Translations under genes and position numbers: made by a program | NCBI GenBank assembly: GCA_021613535.1 | Contig: CP075494.1 | Span: 16,802,001 to 16,866,000 of the forward strand | DNA: 64,000 bases | DNA from: Adineta vaga | Lineage: Eukaryota; Rotifera | Direction of reading: 5' to 3' | Notes under the pieces: model-generated | Told to the model about the DNA's origin: nothing | Databases searched by the model: none | Seen by the model: only the letters and a program-made list of their open reading frames with translations | In this document: piece after piece, positions 32,927 to 46,200 of the stretch | Layout of the letters: each line of letters begins with the position of its first letter | How positions within the stretch are numbered: position 1 is the first letter of the stretch

Positions 32927-35102
32927 AGAATAAAATCATGACAGATCTGATTTATTATTTACTATGAATAGAAAACATTCTACATCGAGAAAGTAAAAAC
33001 AGATTGTTTTAAATCAACATTAAATATCATAAAAACTATTCTGTTATAACGTTTTTATTGGAAAAAAATAGAAAATGAAATGGTTTTATTCGATATAGAT
33101 CTAGTTTAATCCGAATTCGATAATGAATCTTTTCTGTTGGCTGAGTGAATAAATATAAATCGAACAAGCTAAACACGGATATTATTTTAGATAATTCTAA
33201 GAAATTAGTATTTCTATACATACAGATTGACTAAATTGAATGAAGATTCTATTTTGATCAACAATATAATCTTTCATATCATTTATAATATTATGATTTT
33301 CACTGTTCTTTTTGTTACTATTCACATTTCAATAGGAATGACTACAACAGCTTGCATCCTCATCCTACTCAAAAAAAATCTAAACTCTTAAATCATTATA
33401 TCTGTATCTAACATAGAAAAATAACTTACGTCTGGTATTATTTGTGTTTTGAAAAGAGTTAGTTAAAAAGAAAGAAAAAGCATTATGTTACCTAATTTCA
33501 AAGTTGTGTTTCACAGACAAATCTGCTGCATCACATTTAGAAAAGAAACATTTTTCTTACATAGTTCTATTCTACGCCATTATGACTTCATCTAATCAAA
33601 GTGTTAATCTAACTGGTGATAATTCAATTATGATATATAATCATCTGAGCTGCGATTCCACCTATTTTACCTATTTTTCACCGAAAAAACGAGGAATATA
33701 ACTGATTTTTCAAATATATAACAGAAAGAAAAGGCTATTTAAAGAATAATAGTCGAAATTTAACTCAGCTAACATTTTAAGTCCTTCTAAAGACAGTATT
33801 TATTAGAAGTAACAGTAGAATATGGTGCTATTTCAGAAATATATGCAGCAAATCTTTTAATTGATGTTGATCGCAAAAAATTAACATCTGTCATCGAAAT
33901 GATTTTGAACTATTAAGCTCTATCGTTGACAAAACTCTGATTCTGTCATTAAAAGATAGTTTTTAAAATTTTTTTGACAGAATGTTTTATTTTTTCTAAG
34001 GTGCACGCAATGCAAAAATCGAGTGAAATTTATTTTTGCTTTTTTCGCACATGGTTTGATAGAGCGTGAGCTGCTGATCACGATGCACTACTTTTTATCC
34101 TTTTTAGAAGCTATTTTGTAGTCAAAAATCGCAAAATCCTTGAAAAACCCGAGTTCTCTCCAAAATCACGATTTTGGACAAAATATGCAAAAATCACTAT
34201 TTTTCGGTTCTTGAAAATTCTTGAAAATATTTTTTTTAGATTCAGCATCAAAAACTGATTCTAAAAAACCTCTGAAATCATTCTTATCCCAAAAATTTTT
34301 CAAATGGGGGCATTTCTCATGTGTTCCACTACACTACTTATAGGTGGATCTTGTAAACCTATCTAGTTTTCGTAGGGAGGTGCTGGAGCGAAATTTTTTT
34401 TTGTTTTGATCCTCATACTAGCCTCTATCAAAGTACGCATCGCTTTTGTTTTCATCTATTTTCCTCGTGGAGAAAAGTTCACTTTACTGATGGTATGACG
34501 ATTCTTCTACCGATTGCAACCTAATATTTTATCAATGTAAATTTTAGATTTCAGTTTGATTCTGAGGCTCGGGACTGGGGCCTGACTTCCTAACTAAAAG
34601 TGCGATCGGTCGATGTCATGTCTGCTCTATCAAGCTCAATGATCACTCATTAACAATAATATTTCACTCGACCCGTTCTCTTTTCTTCTCTTTATCTGTT
34701 AATATATGCTTGTTAATTGAATGCACGAGAAATAAAATTCAATCATTTTATGAATAAACTGGTATTCTAGTTATGATCAGTAATTAAGCTAGTAGAATCC
34801 GCAAACATCGATGCAATCACACAGCTAATGTTTGCATTGCACATATTTCATCTGAGTATAATATTGAATAAATCTCATTTACGTTATAGTTGAGTTTACT
34901 TTATACTCTCATCGGTATCTTTTCCTCCCTTTTAAACTTCAGTCGATATTTCTGGTACAAAGATCTTATCACCTTTCTATTATAAGAAAGTTTATTTTAT
35001 TGTATTTACATTTGTAGAAGAAAATATTCGGATTATTTGTGAAATTACGAGAAGAGCGTTTTATTCTTTGTTAGGAGAATTTGCTCGTTGTCTTTATTAT
35101 CA
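32927..35102. other. intergenic region with one short coding-like remnant
   Basis: A stretch near 33802-33915 reads EVTVEYGAISEIYAANLL then IDVDRKKLTSVIEMIL, which looks like a protein fragment but is not assignable. The rest is AT-rich without a supported gene. Confidence 0.4.
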
Positions 35103-38100
35103 ATGATCATGCATCCAAAATTTTTATTTTATTGGTTTTATGATTATGTGCGACATTGGAATTTTTTTATTCCAGAAGAAGAAGATGAACTTGATGAAAA
35201 TGGAAATGAATTACAATATCAAACAGTTATTGTAAATCATCAAAAATATTCCACATGGTTATATATTCTTCTTCTTATTGGTACGTAATGTATTTGTTCT
35301 TTCATTCAAAAATTCGCATAACATACTATATTACGTCATCAGACAATGTTTGAGTGTATTATCCCAACGTATTATTACTTCACTCTTCCATATATTATAT
35401 ATTCTGAGATTTGTGGAATTTTAGTGGTTTTGGTGTATTAAACCCTAGAATGATGAACAAATTATCCTCGCCTCAATATACATGTAATCTGAAAATTGTC
35501 GAGATATATCCCGAATTTGAAATGAGTTCCAAGTTTTCTTCTCGACTATAGCAAGGATTGAGACTGAAATCGAGATAGAACTAAAACCAGAATGGAAGTG
35601 AGATGGGACAAAATTAGAATAAAATCTGGATCAAAATTTGTTTTTAGTACGCGGAATGACATACAAGAAAAATCTTGTAACACACAGATTTGAATTTATA
35701 ACGCTGATTTAAGACATTCATCAGATTAATCATATTAGCATTTCAAAACAAAAAACAGTGAAGATGAAAAAAAGAATCCGAGTGTTTTCACAATATTTAT
35801 AACTGGGAGTATATAACATATCATATAAGACCATTATTTTCTAATATATCAGGCATGAAAAATTGAATTTTTCTCGATAATATTAAGTATCCATTCTAGT
35901 TTTACACAATTTTGCCCAAGGCAGGAAAAACAGAAGCCTGTCATTTGGATTCCGAATCAGAGAAGTGCGGAACAGTGCTTGCTAGCTCGCTCCGGCTGGC
36001 GCGCTAATTTTTTTCGTGCTACTCCCCTGTCCGCATCGTCCCACTCGTTGATTAATTGACGGGCTCCGACCCGTCTCCGTAAACCCCGTAAGAAATTTAT
36101 ATTCAATGATTAAACCAGTTTTTCATAATTTATTCTGTATAATTGATCAAATTAATATAAAAAAATAATACAGAAAGTTTATAATTGATTATCTGCATGA
36201 AGAGAAGCTGATCGAACAAGTGTAATATCATTAACTGTTGATGGATTAAGAGTGTTTCGTCTTTGACATATAACTGTTCCAGCCCAACTAAAGACGCGCT
36301 TTACTGCAGCAAAAAAGGCGGGAATGCAAAATGTTCTTTTTGCTAATTTTGATAAACTTGATAATAAAGATTCTTGCTTCTTCCAAAAAATGAGTGGATT
36401 ATCATTAATATCATTAAAAATAATAAACATTCAAAATAGATATTGTTAGGAAATAAAGATATACAGAGGAACAGATAGACTGTTATCGAGAGATTTGAAA
36501 GATAAACCAATCTTTATTTACTACCCTGATATACGTTTTCGAGAGACATCTATTGTAAAATTTTCACGATCCTTCATGTATCTGCGAAAAAATTTGCGAC
36601 CCGCCCGAGCCCGTGGAAATTTTTCCCCGCTCGTCCCTCTTTGCGCACGATGTTACCCGCCTGGATCGTAAAATATATTTTCAGATCCGAACTCGACTCG
36701 CCCGTACCACGTGGCCCCACGAGTGAATCCCCGTAGGCTGCACATCTCTGATTGGGATAGCTCAAGGATTATTAGCACATTGTTGAGATGAAGTGACAGT
36801 TCGATTGACACTATATTAGAATAGTGTGAGGTAAGAGACAAGTCATCATCATCAGTTGGCTGCAAACAGGTGTGGTTTACAGGCGATAACAGTATCGTAC
36901 CATCGTTTCCTGTCTTTAGCAGCTCTTGTTATTTCGTCGATTGTTGGTGGTTCCTCGTTGTTGATCAGTTTTGCAACATAATCAAAGTATTGAAAGCGGG
37001 GTCGTCCGCGCTTACGTTTTCCATGGCCAGATTTCGGAGTGTATAGAGCATACATGTTGGTGAATTCGTTTGGATTTCGGCGTAAACAGTGTCCAATAAA
37101 ACGGAGTTGTCGTCGTTGAATGGTTTGCACTAGTGGTTCTTGTTTTACCTTTTCGTAGATTGTGTTGTTTGAGATTTTGTCCAAGCGTTTGGTATTGAGC
37201 ATTATTCGATAGCAGCTGATGGCGAAACTATCCAGAGATTTTTCGAGCGCTTTTGTGATGATCCAGCTTTCGAAACCATATAGTAAAATCGATATACGCG
37301 AAGCTTTAAAGATATTGATCTTCAATTTTACTGGTATTATTGTCGATTTCCATGTTTTTCATCTTCCAGAAAGCTTTCCAAGCGAGCCCTTTTCTTACCT
37401 TGATATCTGTGGTGCTTGATATTACCATTGAACCAAGATATATGAAGTTATCCACTCACTGGATATCCTCTCCATTTAGCTGTATTGATTGGTTTTTTGT
37501 GTTCTGTTTGTCAATACTTGTGTCTTTTTTATGTTCACTTGTAGACCTACTTTCCTTGCCCATTTCGTTGTTATATCCAGTTGTGCTTGTGCTCTGCTGA
37601 GATCGCTTTCAAACAGAGCAATGTAGTCGGCAAAAGCTAGTTCGTGGATTGTTGTTGCTGGTTGTCGTAGGTTTGTCATGAATCCATGTTCACCATGTCC
37701 ATTTGTGTGATTCGATTCCGCATTTTTCATTACATAATCTATCACTGTGATGAACAGAAAAGGTGCCAATGTGTCTCCCTGTAAAACACCAGTTGTAACA
37801 TCGAACTCTCGTAAAGTGTGTCCATCCACGAGTACTACACTTCGACAATTGTTGTATATGGTTTGGATTGGATTAACCATTTTTGTCGGTACTCCATAAT
37901 CTCTGAGAATAGCAAACATTGTTTTTCTGTCGATGGAATCGAAAGCTTTCTTGAATTCAATGAAGGTAATGTATATTTGTAGTTGTTTGTCGGTTGCACT
38001 TTCCAGTAATCTACGTAGAATGTGTATTTGATCGAGACAGCTTCGTCCTTTTCTGAATCCAGCTTGGTTTTTTCGAAGGATTGAGTCAAGTGGTTCATGT

Positions 38101-41100
38101 ATCTTGTTTAAAAGAACTTTTTTGTATGTTTTCGCTGCCACTGACATGAGACTTATACCTCTGTAGTTCGTCATGAGTGTTTTATCCCCTTTTTTAGATA
38201 TAGGGATAATGATATTGGTGTTGAATTGTTTTGGTGTCGCAGGTTTCTCGAATATTTCGTTGCATATGTCACGTAGTTTGTTGATGATCCAATCATCGCC
38301 ATACTTGAGTATTTCTGGTGTGATTATGTGATCGAGCCAAGGCGCCTTTCCATTTTTTAGCTGTTGAATTGCTTCTTTTACTTCGTTGATTGTGAGTGAG
38401 TCTGTGTTGATTGGTAAGTATTTGTCTGCTGGTAAAATTGTATGAGTAATTTGAGATGTGTTGGTTTCGACGTTGAGTAGATCTTCAAAGTAATTTTTCC
38501 ATTCGTTCATGAGTTCTTCGTCTGTGTTGATTTTGGTACCAATCATAGATTTGATCTTTGAGACGTTACTGTACCTGCGTTTGCCATTGATTTCATCGAT
38601 TAGAGCCCATGTTGTTCGTGATTGATTCGAGATTGATGCTTGCTTCAATTGTTCGAGTTTATTTTCTAGAAATTGTATTTTGTCATTTTCGTAAGATATG
38701 TTCAGATGTTTGTTGAGTTGATGCCACTTGTTTTTATTACTTGAGTCAGATTGTTGTTTAAATTGTTTCTTGGATTCATTGCGTTGTTTCAATAATTTGA
38801 TGGTTTCATCTGAAACCCAGTTTTTTTTCTTTGGTCTTTTTGCTTGTCCAATAAGATTATCTGTTGTTTGTTGTATGCTCTCTATGAAGTTGTTGTATTG
38901 CGTTTGTATGTTGTTGCTGGGATTGCTTGTACTGAGGATGTCATAGCGATTTTGAACTTCGATGTTGAATTGTGATTGAAGACTGCCGTTGGTTTTAAGT
39001 TTGTCCCAATCATAAGTGATGCGTTGACATTTGCTGTTTTTGGGCGCTCTTGAGCTAATGGAAATTGTTGCGCTTACGATGCGATGGTCTGAATTTAGTT
39101 CAACTGTGTTGTAAGCACGGACATTTCGGACCGAGTTTAACCATTTGTCATTTATAAGAATGTGGTCTATCTGAGCTTTGGATTGACCGTTAGGATATAG
39201 CCAAGTCCAAGATCGTGATTTCGGTTGAGGAAATCGTGTTTGTGTTGATCGCATGTTACAGCTCTCGCAATAGTTGACCAATCTGTTTCCATTATCATCA
39301 GTTGAGTCGTGGTGAGTGTATTTTCCAATTAATCGTGGATTCGTATCATGGCTATCTGTTCTCACTCTTGCATTTAAATCACCAGCAAGGATTAACACAC
39401 GATGTGGTGGAACATCTAGTGTGCATTGTTGTAGGTCGTCGTAAAAGACATCTTTATCTACTGTATCTTTATCTTCTGTTGGAACGTATGCAACTATGAT
39501 AGTTATTGCAGGATTGCCCTTGAAGTGTACCATTAGAATACGATCAGAAATCTTTTCTATTGAAGAGATTAACGACGCAAATCGATGGTTCATAAGTAGT
39601 CCAACACCTCGTTGCCCGGTTGCCGTTGCTGAGGTATATTCGAAGCGCCATGTCGATTTGTTCCATGTTTCAGTACATGTGCCAGTTGTTCCGTTTATTT
39701 GCCAACGATGCTCTTGTACAGCTACGAGATCGATGTTGTTTTTATTACATCCGTGAATGAGTTGGTGCAATTTACCGACTCTTTTGAGAGTGCGGATGTT
39801 GTAGGTAGATATTGTGCTGACCTTATGTAGTGTTTTTGTGTGTCTCATCGTTGCGTTATCAAAGACAGGTGGCTGTCTTATCATAGGCGAAGATCTCGAT
39901 GAAATCTTCGTATGTTGGCGACGAGACAAAAGACTGTTGCCCGGAATGAGTTCTTCAACTGTTATTTTCGGAGTCGCTTCAAAAGGTATCTCGAGTGACT
40001 AGCCCTGAGAACCCCACCAGAACCCGTCTTAGCCGTCAGATTTGACGTTTCCATCCGACACTACGTGGAAGTGAAGAGTTGGCTTTTGTCGGACGAGAGA
40101 TGAGTACTATAAAAGAAAGAACTATTACATAAGTGAACTGTCTGATCTATAAACACTCATGATTACATGTTGAATATAATTTCCATCTGTCTATTTTAAT
40201 ATTCTGTTACATCATTCTGTCGATCTCGTGTCTTTTCCATTCTTCTATGAACTAATTGTATTGTCCTATGTTCTCTCTGTTTCTCTCTACTATATAAGCT
40301 CGTATCTTTAGTGAAAACGTTGCATTTGAATGTAGATCGTAATCAAATAAACATCATTTAGTAGAACACATACACAAAATTATATCTATCCATTTGTCAC
40401 AGTAACGAATAAAGAATGAATTAGCTCAGAACATCAGTGCTGTGGAAGGCAATAAGAGCTAAGATACATATGATTGTATCAAGCTCATGTCTTCTCTTTT
40501 ATTATTCCATCTTTATTTAATTTTATATTTCGTTACAATCAGCAAAATATCTCAAGAATTCTTATCTCACCCTCAAGATGTACATGAATTTTAATAGATT
40601 TTATGTCTTATCTACAGTTTTTTCATCGTCGAAGATTGTTTAGTATTCTCAAAGATTCCATAAGCTTTTTTTTATTGCGTTCTTTTACTCCTTGATTTCA
40701 TCATTGCTCTCAAGAAAACTTCAGAGATTTTTATTAATAAATTTCTTCAACTATGTTTTCAGTGTCGCTTTATTTTTTCTTTTGCATTTCCATGGTCAAA
40801 ACACAATTTCGTACAATTGCGATTTCGGACGTTAGTGAAACGATTTTGGATGAAATTTATCGTAAAGATGAAGAAATTCGGTCATGTCTATGTTCAACGG
40901 CCTCGATAGCTTATGAAAAATTTGTTTCTCATCACATAACATATCATCCTGTATGTCGAAGCTACTTCATCACTCAACAATGGATCACAGCTCTATATAC
41001 ACCAAATGCTAGTCGATATATACCAAGAGATTTTCGAATGATAGCTCATTCTCAGGTAATTCTAAAATAATTATCAAATTTCTTTATAAGATTTAAATAT

Positions 41101-43277
41101 TTTCGAATAAGAAATAATGTATAAAAATAACGCTCGTCGAAGCTGACTCGCTTTACCCTCGACTGAATTAGTAACTTAATATACAACGATGTTCACGAGT
41201 CTTTTCCGCGCGAGAAGACAAGAGTATAGAAACATATTCTACGGAATCATTTTTTTGAAGATGTTTCTCATTTATCTCACAGGCTCCCCAACAAATTTGA
41301 GCATTGCTCTCGATCTTCTTATTTATCACGTATTTCTAAATGCTTATCAGTATCTCAATGGGAAAGTAATCTTATAAGAATTCTTATCATGACTTTCCCA
41401 CCTACAACCATGCCTGCTCTTTTTCTAAACAGAATAATAGATGCTGTTGAATAATAAACGCTTGCTTATGAACTGCGTATACTAATTCGCATAGTTTTCC
41501 TCATCGATCGATCATTTAACATCTCTAGGAGCAGCTCATCTGCGCCACTCACGACTAGGAATAGACATAGTTCAGTTTATGAACCCCGTTCAAATGAGCT
41601 AAAGAGCTGGTCAAGAAGTTCATTTGAACGAACTGAACCTTTTGAACAGTTCAACTTATATGAACTGAACTCTATGAAAAATTCTTTTCATCAAAGCTGT
41701 TCGAAATTATTCCCATAGCAGAACAAAATTGTACCATTATGAGAATTATATTTCCAGGTACTGAGTAATATTGTGTTGTTTTGTGAATAATTTCGAACAG
41801 CTTTGATGAAAAGAATTTTTCATAGAGTTCAGTTCGTTCAATTAAACTGTTCGAATAAGTTCAGTTCGAGAAGCTGAACTATGTCAACCCCTACTCACGA
41901 CTCACTGCTCCACACATACCCATATCCAAGCTTAATCTCCAACTTTTATACTCTAATCGCAAGGCTAAACGTTCCTTTCACCATGTCGGAAACTCTTCTT
42001 CTGACCCTTTCACTACTCAAAGAAACCAATATTCTTCCTACATCGTCGAAAATCAACCTTCCTAGCTTTACAGAATCATAACAGGCCAACATTCAATTCA
42101 CCATGTCAAAAAACATTCTCACAAGACCTTACAACTGACCAATACACTTATAGTATAAGACTCGAGGACCCACGGATACCCCCACTATATAGGACTTGAG
42201 GCCTTGTATGATCGTTTATATATTTGACCTTTGACCTGCGACAGACATACACGCACACAAACGTATTTTCGTTTTTTTGACCACTTTTTCCCACATAATT
42301 CTCCTTTCAGTCGAAGGAATGATAAATATAAAATTGATTTACATTTGATTTAGTTTCAACTTTTGGCTGATTTTTGTTCTCTAACTGAAGATATGGTTTC
42401 TCAAGCTAAAGTTGAAATTGCTAATTATAAATTAATTACTGTTAGTCTTCTTTCTAAAGAAAAACTTGAATTCGAAGTGAACGCTACTATCAAATCAGTT
42501 AGGAACAGTACATCGATTCGATTGATGTCATATGTTGATTATATTAATACAACTACTCAATCAAACAATTTTATTTCTGCTCTCAATACAAATACAAAGA
42601 TTGAAACTAAACTTGATGTGATGAATAGGTATGTTGCTCACAAATTTCCGTCTAGGTACGTAGGATCCAAACAGTTGCAAACCGGAGTTTGTGGTAGAAC
42701 TGACAATATATTTATGGAGGCTGTTTTTTATGCAACACAAAGTTCTCCAAATTTTACGTCATTGCCATCATATAATCTACCCAATTATGAACCTATTATT
42801 GGGTTTTCTGCAGCATGTACACCTTTTGAAGGTTTTCTTCGAAGTACACTCGATTGTTTACATGATAAAGAATGTATTCAATTATTAATGAAATATTTTC
42901 CATCTATAACTCGAGTAAGACCAATAATCTTGTTATGTTTGATTTATATTTCATTTCTATAGACAAATTTCAATTTGACTGATTCAATTCTCTCTTCAAA
43001 ACAACAAAATCTTTCTTTATATGATCATTTAAAAAGTCTTTTCATTGATCATTGGTCAATCAATATCAATTATTCAAAATATTTTCATCAATGTGAATCT
43101 TCATCTTGTTCATATACAACAAAAGATAAAAAGAATATTTATAATGCATTGATTGTTCTTATCAGTCTCTATGGTGGATTTACAATTATACTTCGCTTCA
43201 TCATACCATATTTCATTAGTATAATGTTCAAATTCAAATCTCAATCAACAAATAACAATAGTAATTCATTTCATTAG
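35103..43277 (+). CDS. two-TM cysteine-family membrane protein, paralogue A (4 exons)
   Basis: Exons: 35103-35280, 40763-41055, 42354-42914 and 42963-43277, all joining in frame (448 aa). Exon 1 gives a cytoplasmic segment with an acidic patch and TM1 (YSTWLYILLLI), ending in a GTACGT donor. Exon 2 resumes as VSLYFFFCISMV with CLCSTASIAYEKF and YHPVCRSYFITQQW. Exon 3 has the AACTPFEGFLRSTLDCLHD block. Exon 4 has CESSSCSYTT, a second TM (ALIVLISLYGGFTIILRFII) and a short tail. The ectodomain carries conserved cysteines and N-glycosylation sites. Function is unknown; the family looks specific to bdelloids. Intron 1 is 5,482 bp and holds hAT and RTE elements, intron 2 is 1,298 bp with a hAT MITE, and intron 3 is 48 bp. 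Confidence 0.75.
35958..36750 (-). mobile_element. deleted hAT DNA transposon, 793 bp, inside intron 1 of gene A
   Basis: The ends CAGAGAAGTGCGG and CTGCACATCTCTG are inverted repeats of hAT type. The interior keeps only the 3' end of a transposase gene plus GC-rich subterminal stretches (CCCGCCCGAGCCCG and the like), which differ in base composition from the surroundings. The flanking 8-mers (TTCCGAAT and ATTGGGAT) match at only four positions, so the target duplication has decayed. Confidence 0.7.
36179..36430 (-). pseudogene. hAT transposase, C-terminal dimerisation domain remnant
   Basis: The 83-residue frame reads NPLIFWKKQESLLSSLSKLA, then KRTFCIPAFFAAVKRVFSWA with GTVICQRRNTLNPSTVNDI, matching the conserved hAT C-terminal block (PL-WW----Y--L---A---L-IPATS-ERVFS-AG). 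The catalytic RNase H-like core and BED finger are absent, so the protein is not functional. Confidence 0.75.
36852..37325 (-). pseudogene. RTE ORF C-terminal part (frameshifted)
   Basis: The frame shows ISILLYGFESWIITKALEKS, QRRQLRFIGHCLRRNP and GKRKRGRPRFQYFDYVAK, the typical C-terminal region that follows the reverse transcriptase in RTE elements. It belongs to the same ORF as the frame at 37476-39929 but is separated from it by a frameshift and stop. Confidence 0.75.
37476..39929 (-). pseudogene. RTE endonuclease-reverse transcriptase with altered catalytic residues
   Basis: The endonuclease (residues about 35-290) shows STYNIRTL, VAVQEHRW, ILAGDLNARV, AQIDHILIN and LNSDHRIV. The reverse transcriptase (about 480-800) shows NGKAPWLDHI, IPISKKGDKTLMTNYRGISL, NQAGFRKGRSC, FIEFKKAFDSI, GVLQGDTLAPFLF and LAFADYIALFES. 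Against the family, the first catalytic Asp of motif A is Glu (FIEF for FIDF) and the second Asp of motif C is Tyr (FADY for FADD), so polymerase activity should be lost. The reading ends prematurely before the C-terminal region. The D-to-Y and D-to-E calls rest on family knowledge. Confidence 0.8.
40091..40762. other. remaining intron-1 sequence of gene A
   Basis: No gene is seen. A weak C-rich tract CTCACCCTCAAG at 40568-40579 is the only telomere-like trace. The acceptor of exon 2 (CTATGTTTTCAG) ends at 40762. Confidence 0.45.
41556..41893. mobile_element. non-autonomous hAT foldback element, 338 bp, in intron 2 of gene A
   Basis: The terminal sequences TAGGAATAGACATAGTTCAG and CTGAACTATGTCAACCCCTA are inverted repeats bounded by a perfect 8-bp duplication CTCACGAC (41548-41555 and 41894-41901). 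The interior folds back almost completely: arms of about 50 bp (GAACTCTATGAAAAATTC... and its complement ending ...TTTTTCATAGAGTTC) surround a centre of about 75 bp. It has no coding capacity. Confidence 0.9.
42155..42325 (-). repeat. dispersed repeat (TTCCCTCGACTGAAAGG family), inverted copy
   Basis: The sequence here is the reverse complement of that at 52827-53060: the GTCCTATATAGTGGGGGTA block, the CTTTGACCTGCGACAGAC block, a TTTTCG/GTTTTTTTG block and an imperfect CTTTCAGTCGA end. Further plus-strand partial copies lie at 53455-53590, 57769-57840 and 58627-58722. It has no coding capacity and an unknown mobilisation route. Confidence 0.7.
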
Positions 43278-43285
43278 AAACAATA

Positions 43286-46200
43286 TTGAAATATAATGTT
43301 TTTCTATTTGAAGTGACTATAATTGCACGTCTACATAAATATGGTAAATTACTACAACAATTGAATTTGTACAAAACAGTTGTCGATCGGACATCAAACG
43401 ATATCAAACAACAACAGATTATAACGCGTGTTTATATCATTCTTTTCATTGGTATGATTATTTTTATTAAATACTAGTGGGCGTACCCGGTGGCAAATAG
43501 GAAATATCTATGTCGAACATCTGACGTATTGAAAAGCTGCACTAGATAGAAAATCAGTATAATTTAAATTTCTACGCTTGCAGTCCTAATTTTTCTCGTC
43601 CTGCATTGCATAAAATGGCAGTTTTGGCTATATCTCTTTATGCAAAAGAGTTACAGAAGCTAATTTCCGTCTCAGAAATGATTAAAATTGCCTCTTTCTC
43701 TGATATTCATTCTAAATTCTAGCTATTCACTTATCGACCTTATTCTCATTCTCACACTCACGTTAATTCATACCTTATATCCTTTGCATTCACCCACAGG
43801 ATTTATCTTAATCTTTTGTAACCATATAATGCTATTCGTGAGTTCCGTCAGTTGCCTGTCGCATGCACAGAACTATTATAGGCGTAGAGAGCAAGTGGAT
43901 TGTTGTCTGTGAGCGGTCAGACGGCCTTTGGCAGCTTTCGCTAGTGACCCGCTGCAATTTTTGAAATCCTGCAATCCTATTGGTCAGTTTCATCGCTTGC
44001 CTGTAGCAAGTGCAGGATTTAGTTTTTTCCGGAGCAAAGTAGATGTCGACCTTCCCCTAGGTCTAGAGAAGTATTGTGGAAAGTTTCACGCCGATACCTA
44101 TTACAGGGGCTGAATGCATAGCGAACAGACAGACAAACTTTCTTCTGTATATATATACTAGCGGAGATACCCGCTGCAAAGAGGGCATAATTTACGTTTT
44201 CCATCTACAACAGTGCTTTTCGCGTCATGCACCAGATTTTTTCTCAGAAATTTTCACATCTCTTCATTAGTTCTTTTATACTGGTCTTGTCTCGTTATCT
44301 ATACGACATAATGTTCTGTTCCTTTTAAATCCACTCCTACTGTCCCACTGCAACTCCAGTCCCATTCTACACCCACTGTCCCGTTGCAACTCCAGTCCCA
44401 TTCTACACCCACTGTCCCACTGCAACTCCAGTCCCATTCTACACCCACTGTCCCGCTGCAGTTCTCGCCCCTCGGTAGATCTGTCTATTCTCAGACGCTC
44501 GCTGCAAGTCATTCTCTAGTTTATAAACTTCACTTTGACTCTATACAGGAAGAGTAGTCATTCCACTCCAGATTCAGTTTTTTTTAAGAACCCAACCCAA
44601 GCGTTGCAGTTGTCCATCTTGGATGCTGACACTCACACCCACTTCAAAGTTCCAGGGAAAAACGTCGAACTGGCAGTTTATCGACGCTGGATGAATTCTC
44701 ACTAATTCTCCTTCACCCACCCCTTGGAGGTGGCAACCCCGTCTCGACCTTCCGTGGAATTTAGGGGAGTTTCGTGAAACTTTTAGTGTCGCCAGCTATC
44801 AGCGAGATCGAAAAATTCCTATAAACCATCACCTGGGTGAAATTTCACCCACGCCACCCTCCAACCCCCCGATGACCATTCTAACCCCATGTCAACCTTC
44901 CGCTGGACCTAAAAAAGCATTGTGGAAAGTTTGGTGACATTAGATATTACAGGAACTGAATGCATAGCGAACAGACAAACAAACTTTCTTCTTTATTTAT
45001 ATAGATATTAGCGGAGATACCCGCTGTAAAAACGACACAATTTACGTTTTCTATCTACAGCAGTGCTTTTCTTATCACCCACAGGACCTCTCCGTTCGTA
45101 TTTATCCGTCGTGTATCAAAAAATCCTCACACCCGCCTTTTCCACTCTGACTTAGTTAGTGTAATCTTTCAGGTCGTCACTCAGCGTACGTTACCTGTCT
45201 TCTACACGTCTTTCTCCTTCGTACTGAGATCCTTCCTATATCCCTTTTCGCGTCATGCACCAGGTCTTTTTTCAGAACTTTGCATCTATTCATTAGTTCT
45301 TTCCTACAGATTTTGTCTCGCTATGCATACGATATACAGCTCTGTTCCTTTTAAATCCACTCCTACTGTCCCGCTGCAACTCCAGTCCCATTCTACACCC
45401 TCTGTCTCGCTGCAAGTCATTATCTACTTTATGAACTTCACTTCTACTCTATACAGGTAGAGTAGTCATTTCACTCCAGATTCAGTTTTTTTGAGAACCC
45501 AACCCACGCTTTGTAGTTGTCTATCCTGGATGCAGACACCCACACCCACCCTCATTCCTATATGCCATCTTGAGAGCGAAATTTCACACAAGCCGCCTCC
45601 CCATCCCTTGATGGCCATTCTAACCCCATGTCGACCTTCCTTTGGATCGAGGGAAGCATTGTGGAAAGTTTGGTGACGTTAGCTGTTACAGGGAACGTAC
45701 GCATAACGAACAAACAGACAAACTTTCTTCTTTATATATATAGAAGATTATATAGATAGATAGATAGATATAGATTAAAGAACCTTTAATTGTCACATTT
45801 ATTGCAAGAAATAAATAGTATCAAATAAAAAAACCTCAAAACTGGAGCACATTCTGTAAGTTTCTAACAAAATAACGACAATTGAAATTCAATACGACTT
45901 GGGTGAAATTTCACCCAGACACCGATTCCCACCCTTAAATCAATATATTTTGATACGGAACGTGTAAATTATCGTCGATGTGCGCTCAGACGGCCTTCGG
46001 CCGCCTTCGCTATGAATTATTTAAAGTTTTTGAAATGCTGCAATCCTATTGCCCACTTTCATAGATTGCCCGTAGGAAGCGTAGAATTCATTTTTTTTTT
46101 AAACAAAGTAAATGTCGACCTTCCCGTGGGCCTAGAGAAGCATTGTGGAAAGTTTGGGAATGTTAGCTATCATTGAACTGCCTGGGTGAAATTTCACCCA

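Larger units (their letters stand above)
36844..40090 (-). mobile_element. RTE-clade LINE, damaged, in intron 1 of gene A
   Basis: An endonuclease plus reverse transcriptase frame with RTE hallmarks occupies most of the element. On this strand it ends in a short trinucleotide run (CATCATCATC at 36843-36853 on the plus strand), like the microsatellite tails of RTE elements. The coding region is split by at least one frameshift between 37476 and 37325. The 5' limit near 40090 is approximate, set by where GC-richer element-like sequence stops. I could not identify target duplications. Confidence 0.75.

Noticed and set aside
38728-39756. Plus-strand ORFs opposite the RTE reverse transcriptase
   Set aside because: Cysteine- and leucine-rich shadows of the antisense coding frame.
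44276-44512. Minus-strand ORF with a 12-residue repeat, and the idea of a CRISPR array
   Set aside because: It is a direct 36-bp minisatellite without unique spacers, in a eukaryotic intron; coding is accidental.
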